This document shows, in pieces, positions 6,068-14,116 of a stretch of DNA of 17,372 nt (positions within the stretch are counted from its first letter, which is position 1; every line of letters starts with the position of its first letter). This DNA is from Clostridia bacterium (GTDB taxonomy: Bacteria; Bacillota; Clostridia; Christensenellales; DUVY01): contig BNZQ01000037.1 of the NCBI GenBank assembly GCA_026001225.1, positions 1 to 17,372 on the forward strand, given 5' to 3'. Under the pieces are notes generated by a model. It saw only the letters and a program-made list of their open reading frames with translations. It was not told the DNA's origin and ran no database searches. A program made the position numbers and the translations under genes.

Positions 6068-7147
6068 ATGGAACAAACGGAATATTCGGAAGCGACGAAA
6101 AAAATCCTGATTGTGGACGACGTGGCCATCAATCGGGAGATTTTGGGTACCCTGCTCGAAGATGAATACGAGATCCTCGAAGCGGTGGACGGCGAGGACG
6201 CCTTTAAGAAGATCATCGCCAATTATTCCTCCCTGTCCCTGATCCTGCTCGACCTGATGATGCCGGGCGTGGACGGCTTTCAGGTATTGGAACTGCTGCG
6301 CGCCAACAACTATACGGCGGTGCCGGTGATCATCATTACGGCCAACAGCGAGTTGGAGTATGAAAAGCGCGGCCTTCTTTTGGGCGCGGTGGATTTTATC
6401 CCGAAGCCCTTCGATCCCGACATCGTCAAGTACCGCGTGGACGCGCACGTCAAGCTGAAAAATTATCAGGATCATCTCGAATCCCTCGTGGAAAAGAGCG
6501 TCGCGAAAATGGCGGCGACGTGGACGCACATGATTCAGGCTTTGGCCGAGGTCATCGAGTGCCGCAATCAGGAGTCCGGTCAGCACGTCAAGCGCGTGAC
6601 GCGCATCGTACAGCTGATCATCGAGGCGATGAACAAGAAAAAAATGTTGGAATATTACTTCCCGCCCAAAGCCGCGCGCTATGTCGCCGAAAGCTCGGCC
6701 CTGCACGATATCGGCAAGATCGGCATTCCCGACGCCATTTTAATGAAGCCCGGCAAATTGACCGACGAGGAATACGTGATTATGAAAACGCACGCCACGA
6801 TCGGTTACGAGATGGCGGACAAATTCACGGAATTCTGCGACGACGATTACCGCAAATATTCGTTGGAGATCACGTTGGGCCACCACGAAAAGTGGGACGG
6901 CACGGGGTATCCCAACGGCAGGGCGGGGCGCGCTATCCCGCTATCGGCGCGGATCACGGCGATCGCGGACACCTACGATGCGATCACGAACGACCGCGTG
7001 TACCGCAAGGGCCAAACGCACGAGGCGGCTTTGGCGATTTTGAAGGACCAGCGCGGCAAGCAATTCGACCCGTGGCTGATCGACCTGTTCGTCGAGAACG
7101 AAAAAACGATCGCCACGTTGGCGAACAAGGACCTCATATACAACTAA
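6068..7147 (+). CDS. Response regulator with HD-GYP cyclic-di-GMP phosphodiesterase output
   Basis: A 359-aa soluble protein. Residues 11-130 form a receiver domain: VDD acidic pair (16-18), phosphoacceptor Asp 62 in LILLDLMMPG, Thr 91, and Lys 113 in PKPF. A helical linker leads to an HD-GYP domain (about 150-350) with HDIGKIGIPDAIL (213-225), KPGKLTDEE, MKTH (239-242), HHEKWDGTGYP (272-282) and ADTYDAIT. All signature residues are present, so it should be an active phosphodiesterase acting on cyclic di-GMP (or a related dinucleotide), controlled by phosphorylation. The next gene encodes a kinase, which is the likely partner. The upstream ribosome binding site is weak (AAGG 14 nt before the ATG). 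Confidence 0.93.
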   Translation: MEQTEYSEATKKILIVDDVAINREILGTLLEDEYEILEAVDGEDAFKKIIANYSSLSLILLDLMMPGVDGFQVLELLRANNYTAVPVIIITANSELEYEKRGLLLGAVDFIPKPFDPDIVKYRVDAHVKLKNYQDHLESLVEKSVAKMAATWTHMIQALAEVIECRNQESGQHVKRVTRIVQLIIEAMNKKKMLEYYFPPKAARYVAESSALHDIGKIGIPDAILMKPGKLTDEEYVIMKTHATIGYEMADKFTEFCDDDYRKYSLEITLGHHEKWDGTGYPNGRAGRAIPLSARITAIADTYDAITNDRVYRKGQTHEAALAILKDQRGKQFDPWLIDLFVENEKTIATLANKDLIYN

Positions 7148-7175
7148 TTGATCGGTTCAATTTTTTCGCTTTCGT

Positions 7176-7202
7176 GTGATTCCGAACGAAATGAAGAATC
7201 AC
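7176..7202. repeat. R6 motif forming a hairpin between the two signalling genes
   Basis: GTGATTC (7176-7182) and GAATCAC (7196-7202) pair perfectly around CGAACGAAATGAA. It resembles the CATTC-TGAACGAAGTGAAGAATC motif at 14041-14065 and the inverted copies at about 5800 and 1120. It sits 13 nt before the kinase start codon and could affect its translation; that is inference. Confidence 0.6.
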
Positions 7203-7215
7203 GACCACTATAAAG

Positions 7216-8418
7216 ATGGATAGCAGCAACGAAATATCTATTTTGCGCGAACAATCCGAACAGGCGCAAGCAACGGCGGCAAAGGCCAACGCGGCCAAGT
7301 CCGAGTTTCTCTCGCGCATGACCCACGAAATCCGCACGCCGATGAACGCGATTTTGGGCATGACCTATATTGCCCAAAACTCGAACGATATCGGCAAAAT
7401 CAAATCATGCCTTGCAAAAATCGACGCCGCGGGCAAGCATCTGATGAACGTCATCAACGATATCTTGGACATGTCCAGAATCGACGCCGACCGGGTGGAG
7501 CTGTCGGGCGAGGAATTTCATCTCGAAAAACTGATCGCCGAGATCGCCTTGGTTGCCGCGCCGCAAATGAACGAACGCAAACAGACGCTGACCGTGAGCT
7601 TATCCCGCGAATTGCCGGCCGTTTACCGCGGCGACGCCCTGCGTTTGTCGCAGGTCTTGACTCATCTTTTATCCAATGCGGTCAAATTTTCGCCCGAGGG
7701 CTCCGAGATCAAGCTGTCGACATCCCCCGTCAAGCTCGGCCCCGAAACCACCGAAATATGCTTTTCGGTTCAGGATTTCGGGATCGGCATCTCGAAGGAA
7801 TCGCAAGCGCGGCTGTTCTCCCCTTTCGAGCAAGCCGACGGCGGGATCACTCGCAAGTTCGGCGGCGCGGGCTTGGGGCTTGCGATCAGCAAAAAGCTCG
7901 TCAACCTGATGGGCGGCGAAATCCGCGTGGACAGCGAGCTCGGCAAGGGAAGCACGTTCACGTTCACCGTCGTTTTAAAGAACGCGGCGTCCGAAACGGA
8001 TACCGTAAAAAATACGCAGACACCTCAAAAAGGAGAGAGAACCATGTCCGATTCCAACGATTTGAAACAATTCCTGCCCTACATCGACGCCGCGGACGGC
8101 CTGAACCGCGTGCGCGATATGAAAAAGCTGTACGCAAAGCTTTTGAAATCCTATCTCGAAGCGGCGGGCGACGCGAAAATCGCCGAGATCTCCGAGCTCT
8201 TGGCGGTGAAGAAAATGCCGGAGGCGCAAGCCGCCGTACACACCTTAAAGGGCGTGTCGGCCAACCTGTCGGTCAAGCGCATGTTCGAGCTGTCCTTGGC
8301 CTTGGAGACCTGCATAAAGGAAAGCCGCGACACGACCGCGGCGTTTTTCGATCTGAAAAAGTGTCAGGAAATCACGTTGCCGTTGGTCAATAAGCTGATT
8401 CCGTTATTGGAAGTCTGA
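7216..8418 (+). CDS. Soluble histidine kinase fused to an HPt domain
   Basis: 400 aa with no membrane segment and no recognisable sensor, only about 28 residues of predicted coiled coil before the kinase. HisKA: MTHEIRTPMNAILGM, phospho-His 37. ATPase: N-box LLSNAVKF (151-158), G1 DFGIGIS (187-193), F-box FSPFEQ, G2 FGGAGLGLAIS (216-225). After a linker (about 255-276) comes an HPt domain with AVHTLKGVSANL, phospho-His 342. A kinase with HPt but no receiver between them lacks one relay step; the receiver of the HD-GYP protein encoded 68 nt upstream could supply it in trans. An in-frame stop at 7192-7194 limits extension upstream. No clear Shine-Dalgarno precedes the ATG, in contrast to the internal site at 8031. 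Confidence 0.93.
   Translation: MDSSNEISILREQSEQAQATAAKANAAKSEFLSRMTHEIRTPMNAILGMTYIAQNSNDIGKIKSCLAKIDAAGKHLMNVINDILDMSRIDADRVELSGEEFHLEKLIAEIALVAAPQMNERKQTLTVSLSRELPAVYRGDALRLSQVLTHLLSNAVKFSPEGSEIKLSTSPVKLGPETTEICFSVQDFGIGISKESQARLFSPFEQADGGITRKFGGAGLGLAISKKLVNLMGGEIRVDSELGKGSTFTFTVVLKNAASETDTVKNTQTPQKGERTMSDSNDLKQFLPYIDAADGLNRVRDMKKLYAKLLKSYLEAAGDAKIAEISELLAVKKMPEAQAAVHTLKGVSANLSVKRMFELSLALETCIKESRDTTAAFFDLKKCQEITLPLVNKLIPLLEV
8031..8046 (+). promoter_or_regulatory. Internal ribosome binding site and start codon for a separate HPt protein
   Basis: AGGAGAGAGAACC directly before ATG 8044, in frame with the kinase at Met 277. The spacing of 6 nt after AGGAGAG is optimal, and it is the best Shine-Dalgarno in this operon. 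It lies in the low-conservation linker between the ATPase and HPt domains. Confidence 0.6.
8044..8418 (+). CDS. Possible stand-alone HPt phosphotransfer protein (internal start)
   Basis: From ATG 8044 the frame gives a 124-aa protein beginning MSDSNDLKQF, which is exactly an HPt domain with HTLKGVSANL (phospho-His 66 in this numbering). It could be produced in addition to the fused form, or the fusion may be recent through loss of the kinase stop codon. Whether it is made is inference from the ribosome binding site. Confidence 0.45.
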   Translation: MSDSNDLKQFLPYIDAADGLNRVRDMKKLYAKLLKSYLEAAGDAKIAEISELLAVKKMPEAQAAVHTLKGVSANLSVKRMFELSLALETCIKESRDTTAAFFDLKKCQEITLPLVNKLIPLLEV

Positions 8419-8439
8419 AAGAGCCGTCGCAAGTTCATC

Positions 8440-8799
8440 CTATTTTACCTTATACGCGAAAGCGGTCATCAACGCCATTTCGGCCTGCGACGTGTCCAAC
8501 CGCGTGTACTGCACCGCCAAGTCGGTATCGGATTCCGCCAAAATCGCATAGGGAACGTCCTTCGGGGGCGTTTCCCCTCTTTCGTTTTTCAGTTTGTCTA
8601 TGCGGATATGCTTCGTCCGCTCCGCCGGAATTTCCGCGCTAAAATCCGTCAACTTTTCCCGATCCTCGAAATACAGCGTCAAAAACACGCGGGCGGTTTT
8701 ATCCGTCCGGTTCAGCACGCAAACCGACTCGTGACTGGGGAATACCCCGTTGCTCCTCGAATGCCAATAGGCGTCCGAAATCAACCATTCATGCCGCAT
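8440..8799 (-). CDS. Sensory rhodopsin transducer (ASRT) family protein
   Basis: A 119-aa soluble beta-rich protein. Family-type features: an N-terminal W with ...SDAYW, SHESVCVLNRTDKTARVFLTLYF, AERTKHIRIDKL, VPYAILAESDTDLAVQYTRLDTSQAEMALMTAFAY. The family is named for the Anabaena rhodopsin partner but is widespread in bacteria without rhodopsins, where its role is unknown to me. The reading frame extends upstream to 9084 through repeat sequence; the family start is MRHEW at 8799. The ribosome binding site (GAGGAGCGCG-ATG) belongs to the R3 repeat that abuts the gene. It converges on the kinase gene (22 nt between stops) and follows parC on the same strand. Confidence 0.82.
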   Translation of the reverse strand: MRHEWLISDAYWHSRSNGVFPSHESVCVLNRTDKTARVFLTLYFEDREKLTDFSAEIPAERTKHIRIDKLKNERGETPPKDVPYAILAESDTDLAVQYTRLDTSQAEMALMTAFAYKVK

Positions 8800-8910
8800 C
8801 GCGCTCCTCGCTCCTTTTCGGAATCCTTGCGGATTCCTCATTTGATCGCTCGCTCCGCGCTCCTTCCGACCAAACGCGATTTTTTGACTCCGCAAAAAAT
8901 CGATCGGACT
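8800..8910. repeat. Dispersed repeat R3, uninterrupted copy abutting the ASRT start
   Basis: GCGCTCCTCGCTCC, hairpin GGAATCC-TTGC-GGATTCC, TTTGATCGCTCGCTCCGCGC, TTCCGACCAAACGCG, then hairpin GATTTTTTG-ACTCCG-CAAAAAATC and GATCGGACT. It is the most complete R3 copy. Read on the minus strand its last bases supply the AGGAG of the ASRT gene. Confidence 0.75.
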
Positions 8911-8954
8911 GTAAAAGGTCAATTTCAAAAGCGCGCCTTGCCGTCCTATCCCCC

Positions 8955-9048
8955 TTAAAAAACGTTTAAAGGGGGGTGCGGGGGAACAATCGCAAGTTCC
9001 CCCCCCCGCCCTTTCTTTGGTTCTTTCTTTATGATAAAGAAAGAACAG
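8955..9048. repeat. Repeat R5: two adjacent hairpins, second copy, downstream of parC
   Basis: Hairpin GGGGGAAC-AATCGCAA-GTTCCCCC (8980-9003) and hairpin GTTCTTTCTTTAT-GAT-AAAGAAAGAAC (about 9021-9047). A further CCCCCTTAA/TTTAAAGGGG pairing lies to the left. It stands between parC and the ASRT gene and may end parC transcription, though no classical U-tract was found. Confidence 0.7.
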
Positions 9049-9080
9049 CATTTCGATAACCGCAATACAGCGGTTAAACC

Positions 9081-11540
9081 TCACTTATTATATACGTAAG
9101 CCGTAACGATCTTCGTATCCTTCCCCTTGAAGCAAGCCTTCCCCTTGCCCGTGCGCGATTCCTTGGAAATATCCGCCGTCTCGTAGGGCGACAGGTATCC
9201 CGTCGTATCCTTCATGATCACGCTCGTCGGCTCGTTCCCGATCCGCGCGAACACCAACTCTCCGCCGTTCTCACCCTTCAAATCGTAAATCTTGACGCCC
9301 TTTCTGTACCGCGCCATTACATCTATGGAATCGGCCTCGGTGCGCTTCGCAAAGCCCCTGTCGGTCGTCATGACCGCCTCGAAATTCGCGCCCTTTTTCA
9401 CTTGAGCGACCGCTATACACGCGTCGCCGTCGGACAGCTGAATCCCCTTGACGCCGCCCGCGACCCTGCCCTGCTCGGGCACGTCGGACTTGTCGGCGTT
9501 CAGGCACATGCCCTGCTTCGTCACGAACAGAATCGTCGCATCGGCGATTTCCTGTTCGATCGAAAGAACGGCATCCCCTTCTTTCAATTTAATCGCCTGA
9601 AACGAGGACTTGATCACGCCGTACTCGCTCCACGCGCTTCGTTTAACCATGCCGTCGCGCGTATAGAACAGCAAATGACCCTTGGGCAGGGCGTCGGTAT
9701 TCAGCGCGAACACCTTGACGACGCGCTCCTCCATAACCATGTCCTCGCCCGCAATCTCGCGCACGCTCTTTCCGTTGTCGCGCCACCGTCCCTCCGGCAC
9801 GGCCTCCATATCCAATTTGAAGCAATTTCCCAAATCGGTGAAGCAATACAGCACCTGATCAGAACGCGCCTCGACGACGACGGGGCAAATTTCGGAAAGC
9901 CCCGATTTGTCCCCGAATTCCTTGGCCGACGTGGAATAAGACCGCAGGGTCAATTTCTTAACCGCGACGTTCTCGTTCACGGCGACGACGTAATTTTCCA
10001 CGGGCTTCACGTCGTCGTCGCTCGGCACGGTATAATCTTCCGCGCAGTTTAGAAGGACGGTCTTGCGCGGCTCTTTAAAGGTCTTTTTGATTTGCAGCAG
10101 CTCGGTCTTGATCATGTCCATCTGCAATTTTTTGGAATTTAAAATCGCGGTCAGGCGCGTGATCAGCTCGCGCACCTCGGCCAACTCCTTTTCCAATTTA
10201 TAGATTTCCAAATGCGTGAGCCGTGCAAGGCGCATATCTAAAATAGCCTGCGCCTGCCTCTCCGACAGCTTAAAGCGGTCGCGCAACCGCTGCCGCGCGT
10301 CGGGCACCGATTCGCTCTTTTTAATGATCCGCACGACCTCGTCGATATTTTTGACCGCGATTACGAGGCCCTCTAAGATATGCTCGCGCTCCTTGGCCTC
10401 GGCCAACTCGAAGCGCGTGCGGCGCAAGACGATTTCACGCTGATAATTGACGTAATAGACGATGATATCCATCAGGCCCATCTGTTGAGGCTTGCCGTCC
10501 GCGATCGCGACCATATTGATGCCGAACGTGCATTGCAGGTTGGTCGCCTTAAACAGAGCCTCGATGATCGCTTTGGGGTCGCCGTCACGCTTGACGCGGA
10601 TCACGGCGCGCATGCCGTTGCGGTCGGACTCGTCGCAAATTTCGGCGATATGCATATAGATGCCCTTTTTTTCCTCGCGCAAGGTTAAAATGCTTTCCAA
10701 AAGAGTAGCCTTGTTGACCTGATAGGGCAACTCGTCGATGACGATATTTTTCTTTTCGTTCTCGCCGTTTTCAATGTGGATTTTGGCGCGCATTTTCAGC
10801 TTGCCCTTGCCGGTTTCATAGGCGGCGGTCAGCTCGTCCCCGCACACGAGGTATCCCCCCGTGGGAAAGTCCGGTCCCTTGACGATCCTCATCATGTCCT
10901 TCAATTTGATCGAAGGCGAATCGATATAGGCGACGACGCCGTCGATGACCTCCGCCAAATTGTGCGGCGGAATGTTTGTGGCGAGGCCGACCGCGATGCC
11001 CGACGCGCCGTTAACCAACAGATTCGGGAACCGCCCCGGCAGCGTATCCGGCTCTTTCAGGGTGTCGTCAAAGTTAAAGCTCCACCGAACGGTGTCCTTT
11101 TCCAAATCGCGCAACAGTTCCAACGCGAGCGGCGCCATGCGGACCTCGGTGTACCGCATCGCGGCCGCGCCGTCGCCGTCCACGCTGCCGAAGTTGCCGT
11201 GCCCGTCCACAAGGCGCATCCGCATATTGAAGTCCTGCGCCATGCGCACCATCGCGTCGTAAATAGACGTGTCGCCGTGCGGGTGGTATTTTCCCAAGCA
11301 GTCGCCGACGATACGCGCCGATTTTCGATACGGCTTGTCCGGCGTCGTATTGAGTTCCAGCATGGTATACAGAATACGCCGTTGCACGGGTTTCAGCCCG
11401 TCCTCGACGCGGGGCAACGCGCGGTCTAATATGACGTGCTCCGAGTACGGCAACATGGACTCGTGCATCACGTCTTCCATCGTCTTGAAAATGATCTCCG
11501 GTTGGGCTTTCTCTTGTTGTTTCTTTTCCTCTTCGGCCAT
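9081..11540 (-). CDS. parC: Type IIA topoisomerase A subunit, ParC-type (DNA topoisomerase IV)
   Basis: 819 aa. The breakage-reunion domain has [19 protein letters not shown] (40-58), [19 protein letters not shown] (84-102) and AAAMRYTE with the catalytic Tyr 130. A coiled-coil tower with [14 protein letters not shown] follows, then a beta-pinwheel C-terminal domain. It cuts and religates DNA with the ParE subunit encoded upstream. I favour ParC because no GyrA box (QRRGGxG) is present where the first pinwheel blade should carry it; the body of the protein is rather GyrA-like, so a gyrase-like paralogue is possible. The quinolone-region positions equivalent to GyrA 83 and 87 are Thr 91 and Asp 95. 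The start has a good site (AGGAG, 5 nt). Confidence 0.88.
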   Translation of the reverse strand: MAEEEKKQQEKAQPEIIFKTMEDVMHESMLPYSEHVILDRALPRVEDGLKPVQRRILYTMLELNTTPDKPYRKSARIVGDCLGKYHPHGDTSIYDAMVRMAQDFNMRMRLVDGHGNFGSVDGDGAAAMRYTEVRMAPLALELLRDLEKDTVRWSFNFDDTLKEPDTLPGRFPNLLVNGASGIAVGLATNIPPHNLAEVIDGVVAYIDSPSIKLKDMMRIVKGPDFPTGGYLVCGDELTAAYETGKGKLKMRAKIHIENGENEKKNIVIDELPYQVNKATLLESILTLREEKKGIYMHIAEICDESDRNGMRAVIRVKRDGDPKAIIEALFKATNLQCTFGINMVAIADGKPQQMGLMDIIVYYVNYQREIVLRRTRFELAEAKEREHILEGLVIAVKNIDEVVRIIKKSESVPDARQRLRDRFKLSERQAQAILDMRLARLTHLEIYKLEKELAEVRELITRLTAILNSKKLQMDMIKTELLQIKKTFKEPRKTVLLNCAEDYTVPSDDDVKPVENYVVAVNENVAVKKLTLRSYSTSAKEFGDKSGLSEICPVVVEARSDQVLYCFTDLGNCFKLDMEAVPEGRWRDNGKSVREIAGEDMVMEERVVKVFALNTDALPKGHLLFYTRDGMVKRSAWSEYGVIKSSFQAIKLKEGDAVLSIEQEIADATILFVTKQGMCLNADKSDVPEQGRVAGGVKGIQLSDGDACIAVAQVKKGANFEAVMTTDRGFAKRTEADSIDVMARYRKGVKIYDLKGENGGELVFARIGNEPTSVIMKDTTGYLSPYETADISKESRTGKGKACFKGKDTKIVTAYVYNK

Positions 11541-11804
11541 AAATACTCCTATTAACTGGAAACTGAAAGTTATCGACCTGCCTTATTAACTGAAAGATGA
11601 AAACTGAAATCTGAAAATTGTTGACTTGCCTTATTAACTGAAAGATGAAAACTGTTGACCTGTCGAAGAAGCGGCTTTTATTATGCTGTAAGATCCTTAC
11701 CCACCGACAAACTTGCTTTTACGGATATTCGACCGAAATTTTCAGTTTTCAGTTTTCACTTGTTTAAGTTCTCACTTTTCACTTAAATCATCTTTCACTT
11801 CGTT
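11541..11804. repeat. R1 copy and ACTGAAA-type heptamers between parE and parC
   Basis: This 264-bp gap is all repeat. An R1 core (11660-11766) has ATTATGCTGTAAGATCC and GGATATTCGACCGAAATTTT. On the parC side are three related segments containing CCTTATTAACTGAAAGATGA or GGAAACTGAAAG and GACCTGCC/GACTTGCC. The orientation relative to parE is the same as that of the copies behind dxs and murG. The parC ribosome binding site is at the very edge. Confidence 0.85.
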
Positions 11805-13748
11805 TTACCCTCTCGCGATCAACGTATCTTCCTTGTTAAAGTCCGCGTGTTCGATGATATATTGCCTTCTCAAATCGATCGCGTCGCCCATGAGAACCGC
11901 CACTAATTTTTCGGCCTCGGCGGCGTCGTCTATGGTGACGCGCACCAACGTGCGGCTTTGAGGGCTCATCGTGGTTTCCCACAGCTGCTCGGCGTTCATC
12001 TCGCCGAGGCCCTTATAGCGTTGCAACGAATAACCTTTCAGCCGCGATTTGGCCTTGTCTAACTCCGCGTCGGAATAGACGTATTCGGTCACGGTCTTGT
12101 TGTACAGCTTATATAGCGGCGGCATTCCGATATACACGTGGCCGTTGACGATCAAATCCTTCATATAGCGGAAAAAGAACGTCAGCAAAATTGCGCGGAT
12201 ATGCGCGCCGTCCTGATCGGCGTCCGATAAAATGACGACCTTATGGTAATTCAAGTTCTCGACGTTGAAGTCCTCGCCGATCCCGCTACCCAACGCGCTG
12301 ATGATCGTGCGGATTTCCTCGTTCTGCAACACCTGATCGATCCGCTTTTTCTCGGCGTTCAGGGGCTTGCCGCGCAACGGCAGAATCGCCTGAAAATAGC
12401 GGTCGCGCCCCTGTTTGGCGGTGCCGCCCGCACTGTCGCCCTCGACGATGAACAGCTCGTTGTTTTCGGGCTTGCGCCCCGTACAGCTCGACAGCTTCCC
12501 GACAAGGTTCGCGTTGTCGATGCTGTTTTTGGCGCGCGTGATCTCCTTGGCCTTCCGCGCCGCCTCGCGCACCTTGGCCGCCGCGATCCCCTTTTGCAAC
12601 AGAGCCTCGACGGTCGTCTGATTCGCCTTCGCGTCACAGAATTTGGCGAGCTCGGCCGCGACCATGGATTCGACGGCGACGCGCGCTTCGGGATTGCCCA
12701 ACTTGGTTTTGGTCTGCCCCTCGAACTGCACGTTGTTCATCTTAATCGCGAGAACGGCGGTCAACCCCTCGCGGAAGTCCTCACCGAGCAAAGCCAAATC
12801 CTTTTCTTTCAGGAGGCCGAGCCGTTTGGCCGCGTCGTTGAACACCTTTGTGAGCGCGGTCTTAAAGCCGGTTTCGTGCGTGCCGCCCTCGCCGGTCGGA
12901 ATGTTGTTGACATAGGAAAACACGCTTTCGGTGTAACTGTCGGTGTGCTGCATCGCGATCTGCATAAAAATACCGTCCTTCGTGGCCTGTAAAAAAATCG
13001 GTTCCTGATAGGTCGGCGTCTTGGTTTCGTTCAGGTATTTACAAAAATCCTTCAAGCCGCCCTCATACAAATATTCCTTGCTTTGCGGGCCGCCCCCGCC
13101 GCGCTCGTCGGTCAGCACGATATGAATCCCGTTGTTCAAAAAGGCCAACTCGCGCAGACGTTTGGCGATCGTTTCGGCGTTGAACGCCACGCTCTCGAAC
13201 ACGCGCGCGTCGGGCTTAAAGCGCACGAACGTACCGCGCTTTTTGGTTTCGCCGGTCTCGGCCAGCGGCGCGGCGGGAATACCGCTCTTGATCTTGCCTT
13301 CCCGTTCCTCGCACTTAAAGTCGATTTCGTGTTTTTTGCCGTCGCGGTAGACCTCGACGTGCACCCACTCGGACAGGGCGTTGGTGACCGACGCGCCGAC
13401 GCCGTGCAGGCCGCCCGAAAAGCTGTAACTTTCGTTGTCGAACTTGCCGCCCGCGTGCAGCTGCGTAAAGACCACCTCGACGCCCGACACCTGCAAGGTC
13501 GGATGCAGATCGGTGGGCACGCCGCGCCCGTCGTCCTCGACCGAGACGCTGCCGTCGTCGTACAAGGTGACCTCGACGCGTTTGCCGAAACCGTTGGTCA
13601 GCTCGTCGATCGAGTTGTCCACGATCTCCCACAAAATATGGTGCAAGCCCCGCAAACCCGTCGTGCCGATATACATGCCGGGCCGCATCCGAACGGCGTC
13701 GAGACCCTCTAATACCTTTATATCCTTGGCTCCATAGTTTTTTTCCAT
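11805..13748 (-). CDS. parE: Type IIA topoisomerase B subunit, ParE-type (DNA topoisomerase IV)
   Basis: 647 aa. GHKL ATPase domain: EIVDNSIDE (41-49), DDGRGVP (72-78), GGLHGVGAS (112-120), QTKTKLGN (345-352). TOPRIM domain: IVEGDSAGGTAKQGRDR (434-450) and LSDADQDGAHIRA (507-519). C-terminus: QRYKGLGEMNAEQLWETTM. It hydrolyses ATP to drive strand passage by the ParC subunit. GyrB and ParE are hard to tell apart by eye; the ParE name follows from its partner lacking a GyrA box. It is the first gene of the minus-strand unit, with a good promoter and a GGTAGGA ribosome site. The length is normal and it has no repeat insertion. Confidence 0.9.
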   Translation of the reverse strand: MEKNYGAKDIKVLEGLDAVRMRPGMYIGTTGLRGLHHILWEIVDNSIDELTNGFGKRVEVTLYDDGSVSVEDDGRGVPTDLHPTLQVSGVEVVFTQLHAGGKFDNESYSFSGGLHGVGASVTNALSEWVHVEVYRDGKKHEIDFKCEEREGKIKSGIPAAPLAETGETKKRGTFVRFKPDARVFESVAFNAETIAKRLRELAFLNNGIHIVLTDERGGGGPQSKEYLYEGGLKDFCKYLNETKTPTYQEPIFLQATKDGIFMQIAMQHTDSYTESVFSYVNNIPTGEGGTHETGFKTALTKVFNDAAKRLGLLKEKDLALLGEDFREGLTAVLAIKMNNVQFEGQTKTKLGNPEARVAVESMVAAELAKFCDAKANQTTVEALLQKGIAAAKVREAARKAKEITRAKNSIDNANLVGKLSSCTGRKPENNELFIVEGDSAGGTAKQGRDRYFQAILPLRGKPLNAEKKRIDQVLQNEEIRTIISALGSGIGEDFNVENLNYHKVVILSDADQDGAHIRAILLTFFFRYMKDLIVNGHVYIGMPPLYKLYNKTVTEYVYSDAELDKAKSRLKGYSLQRYKGLGEMNAEQLWETTMSPQSRTLVRVTIDDAAEAEKLVAVLMGDAIDLRRQYIIEHADFNKEDTLIARG

Positions 13749-13783
13749 ATGTTCCTACCGTCGTCGCTCCTTTATACTCCATA

Positions 13784-13812
13784 ATTATACCATATTTTTC
13801 AGAGGTTTGCAA
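13784..13812 (-). promoter_or_regulatory. SigA-type promoter for parE-parC
   Basis: On the minus strand TTGCAA (13812-13807), a 17-nt spacer, consensus TATAAT (13789-13784). The start would be at about 13777, giving a leader of about 29 nt. Confidence 0.75.
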
Positions 13813-13885
13813 TCATTTCTATTCATAAAAATACAAGATTTTACCCGCAAAATCCTATCCTCGTAAGACCGCACGGAAAATAATG

Positions 13886-13891
13886 TATAAT
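13886..13891 (+). promoter_or_regulatory. Possible -10 box for the murG transcript
   Basis: A consensus TATAAT on the plus strand, divergent from the parE promoter. No good -35 is present at 16-18 nt (GTAAGA is the nearest). If used, the leader would contain the repeat element at 13964-14101. Confidence 0.35.
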
Positions 13892-13963
13892 TATGCATTG
13901 TTCTGAATAAAACGCGCGGAATAATTCACGCGCCGGACACATATGCTAACGGATAACGGGTAT

Positions 13964-14101
13964 CAGTGGTCAGTGGTCAACTTAAAGGGATAAGTAAAGG
14001 ATAAGGCCGAAACTGTTAACTGTCAACCGTGTAAAAGGTGTCATTCTGAACGAAGTGAAGAATCGCAACCTTTTAAACTAACCACTGACCACTAACCACT
14101 A
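13964..14101. repeat. Element with inverted GGTCAGT heptamer ends around an R6 core
   Basis: The left end is CAGTGGTCAGTGGTCAACTT (13964-13983) and the right end is TTTTAAACTAACCACTGACC plus ACTAACCACT (14071-14100), the inverse of the left. Between them is GTCATTCTGAACGAAGTGAA (14039-14058), an R6 copy. The element ends 15 nt before the murG start, so it is part of the murG leader. Confidence 0.75.
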
Positions 14102-14116
14102 ATCGAAAGGATATCT

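Noticed and set aside
5996..6706. 236-aa minus-strand frame opposite the HD-GYP gene
   Set aside because: Histidine- and arginine-rich composition typical of an antisense shadow; the plus-strand gene has all family motifs.
8800..9084. N-terminal extension of the ASRT-family protein to 9084
   Set aside because: The added residues are translated R3 and R5 repeat; the family begins at MRHEW and has a ribosome site there.
9081..11540. Naming this gene gyrA
   Set aside because: The GyrA box needed for negative supercoiling is not seen, so ParC is preferred, with the uncertainty stated.
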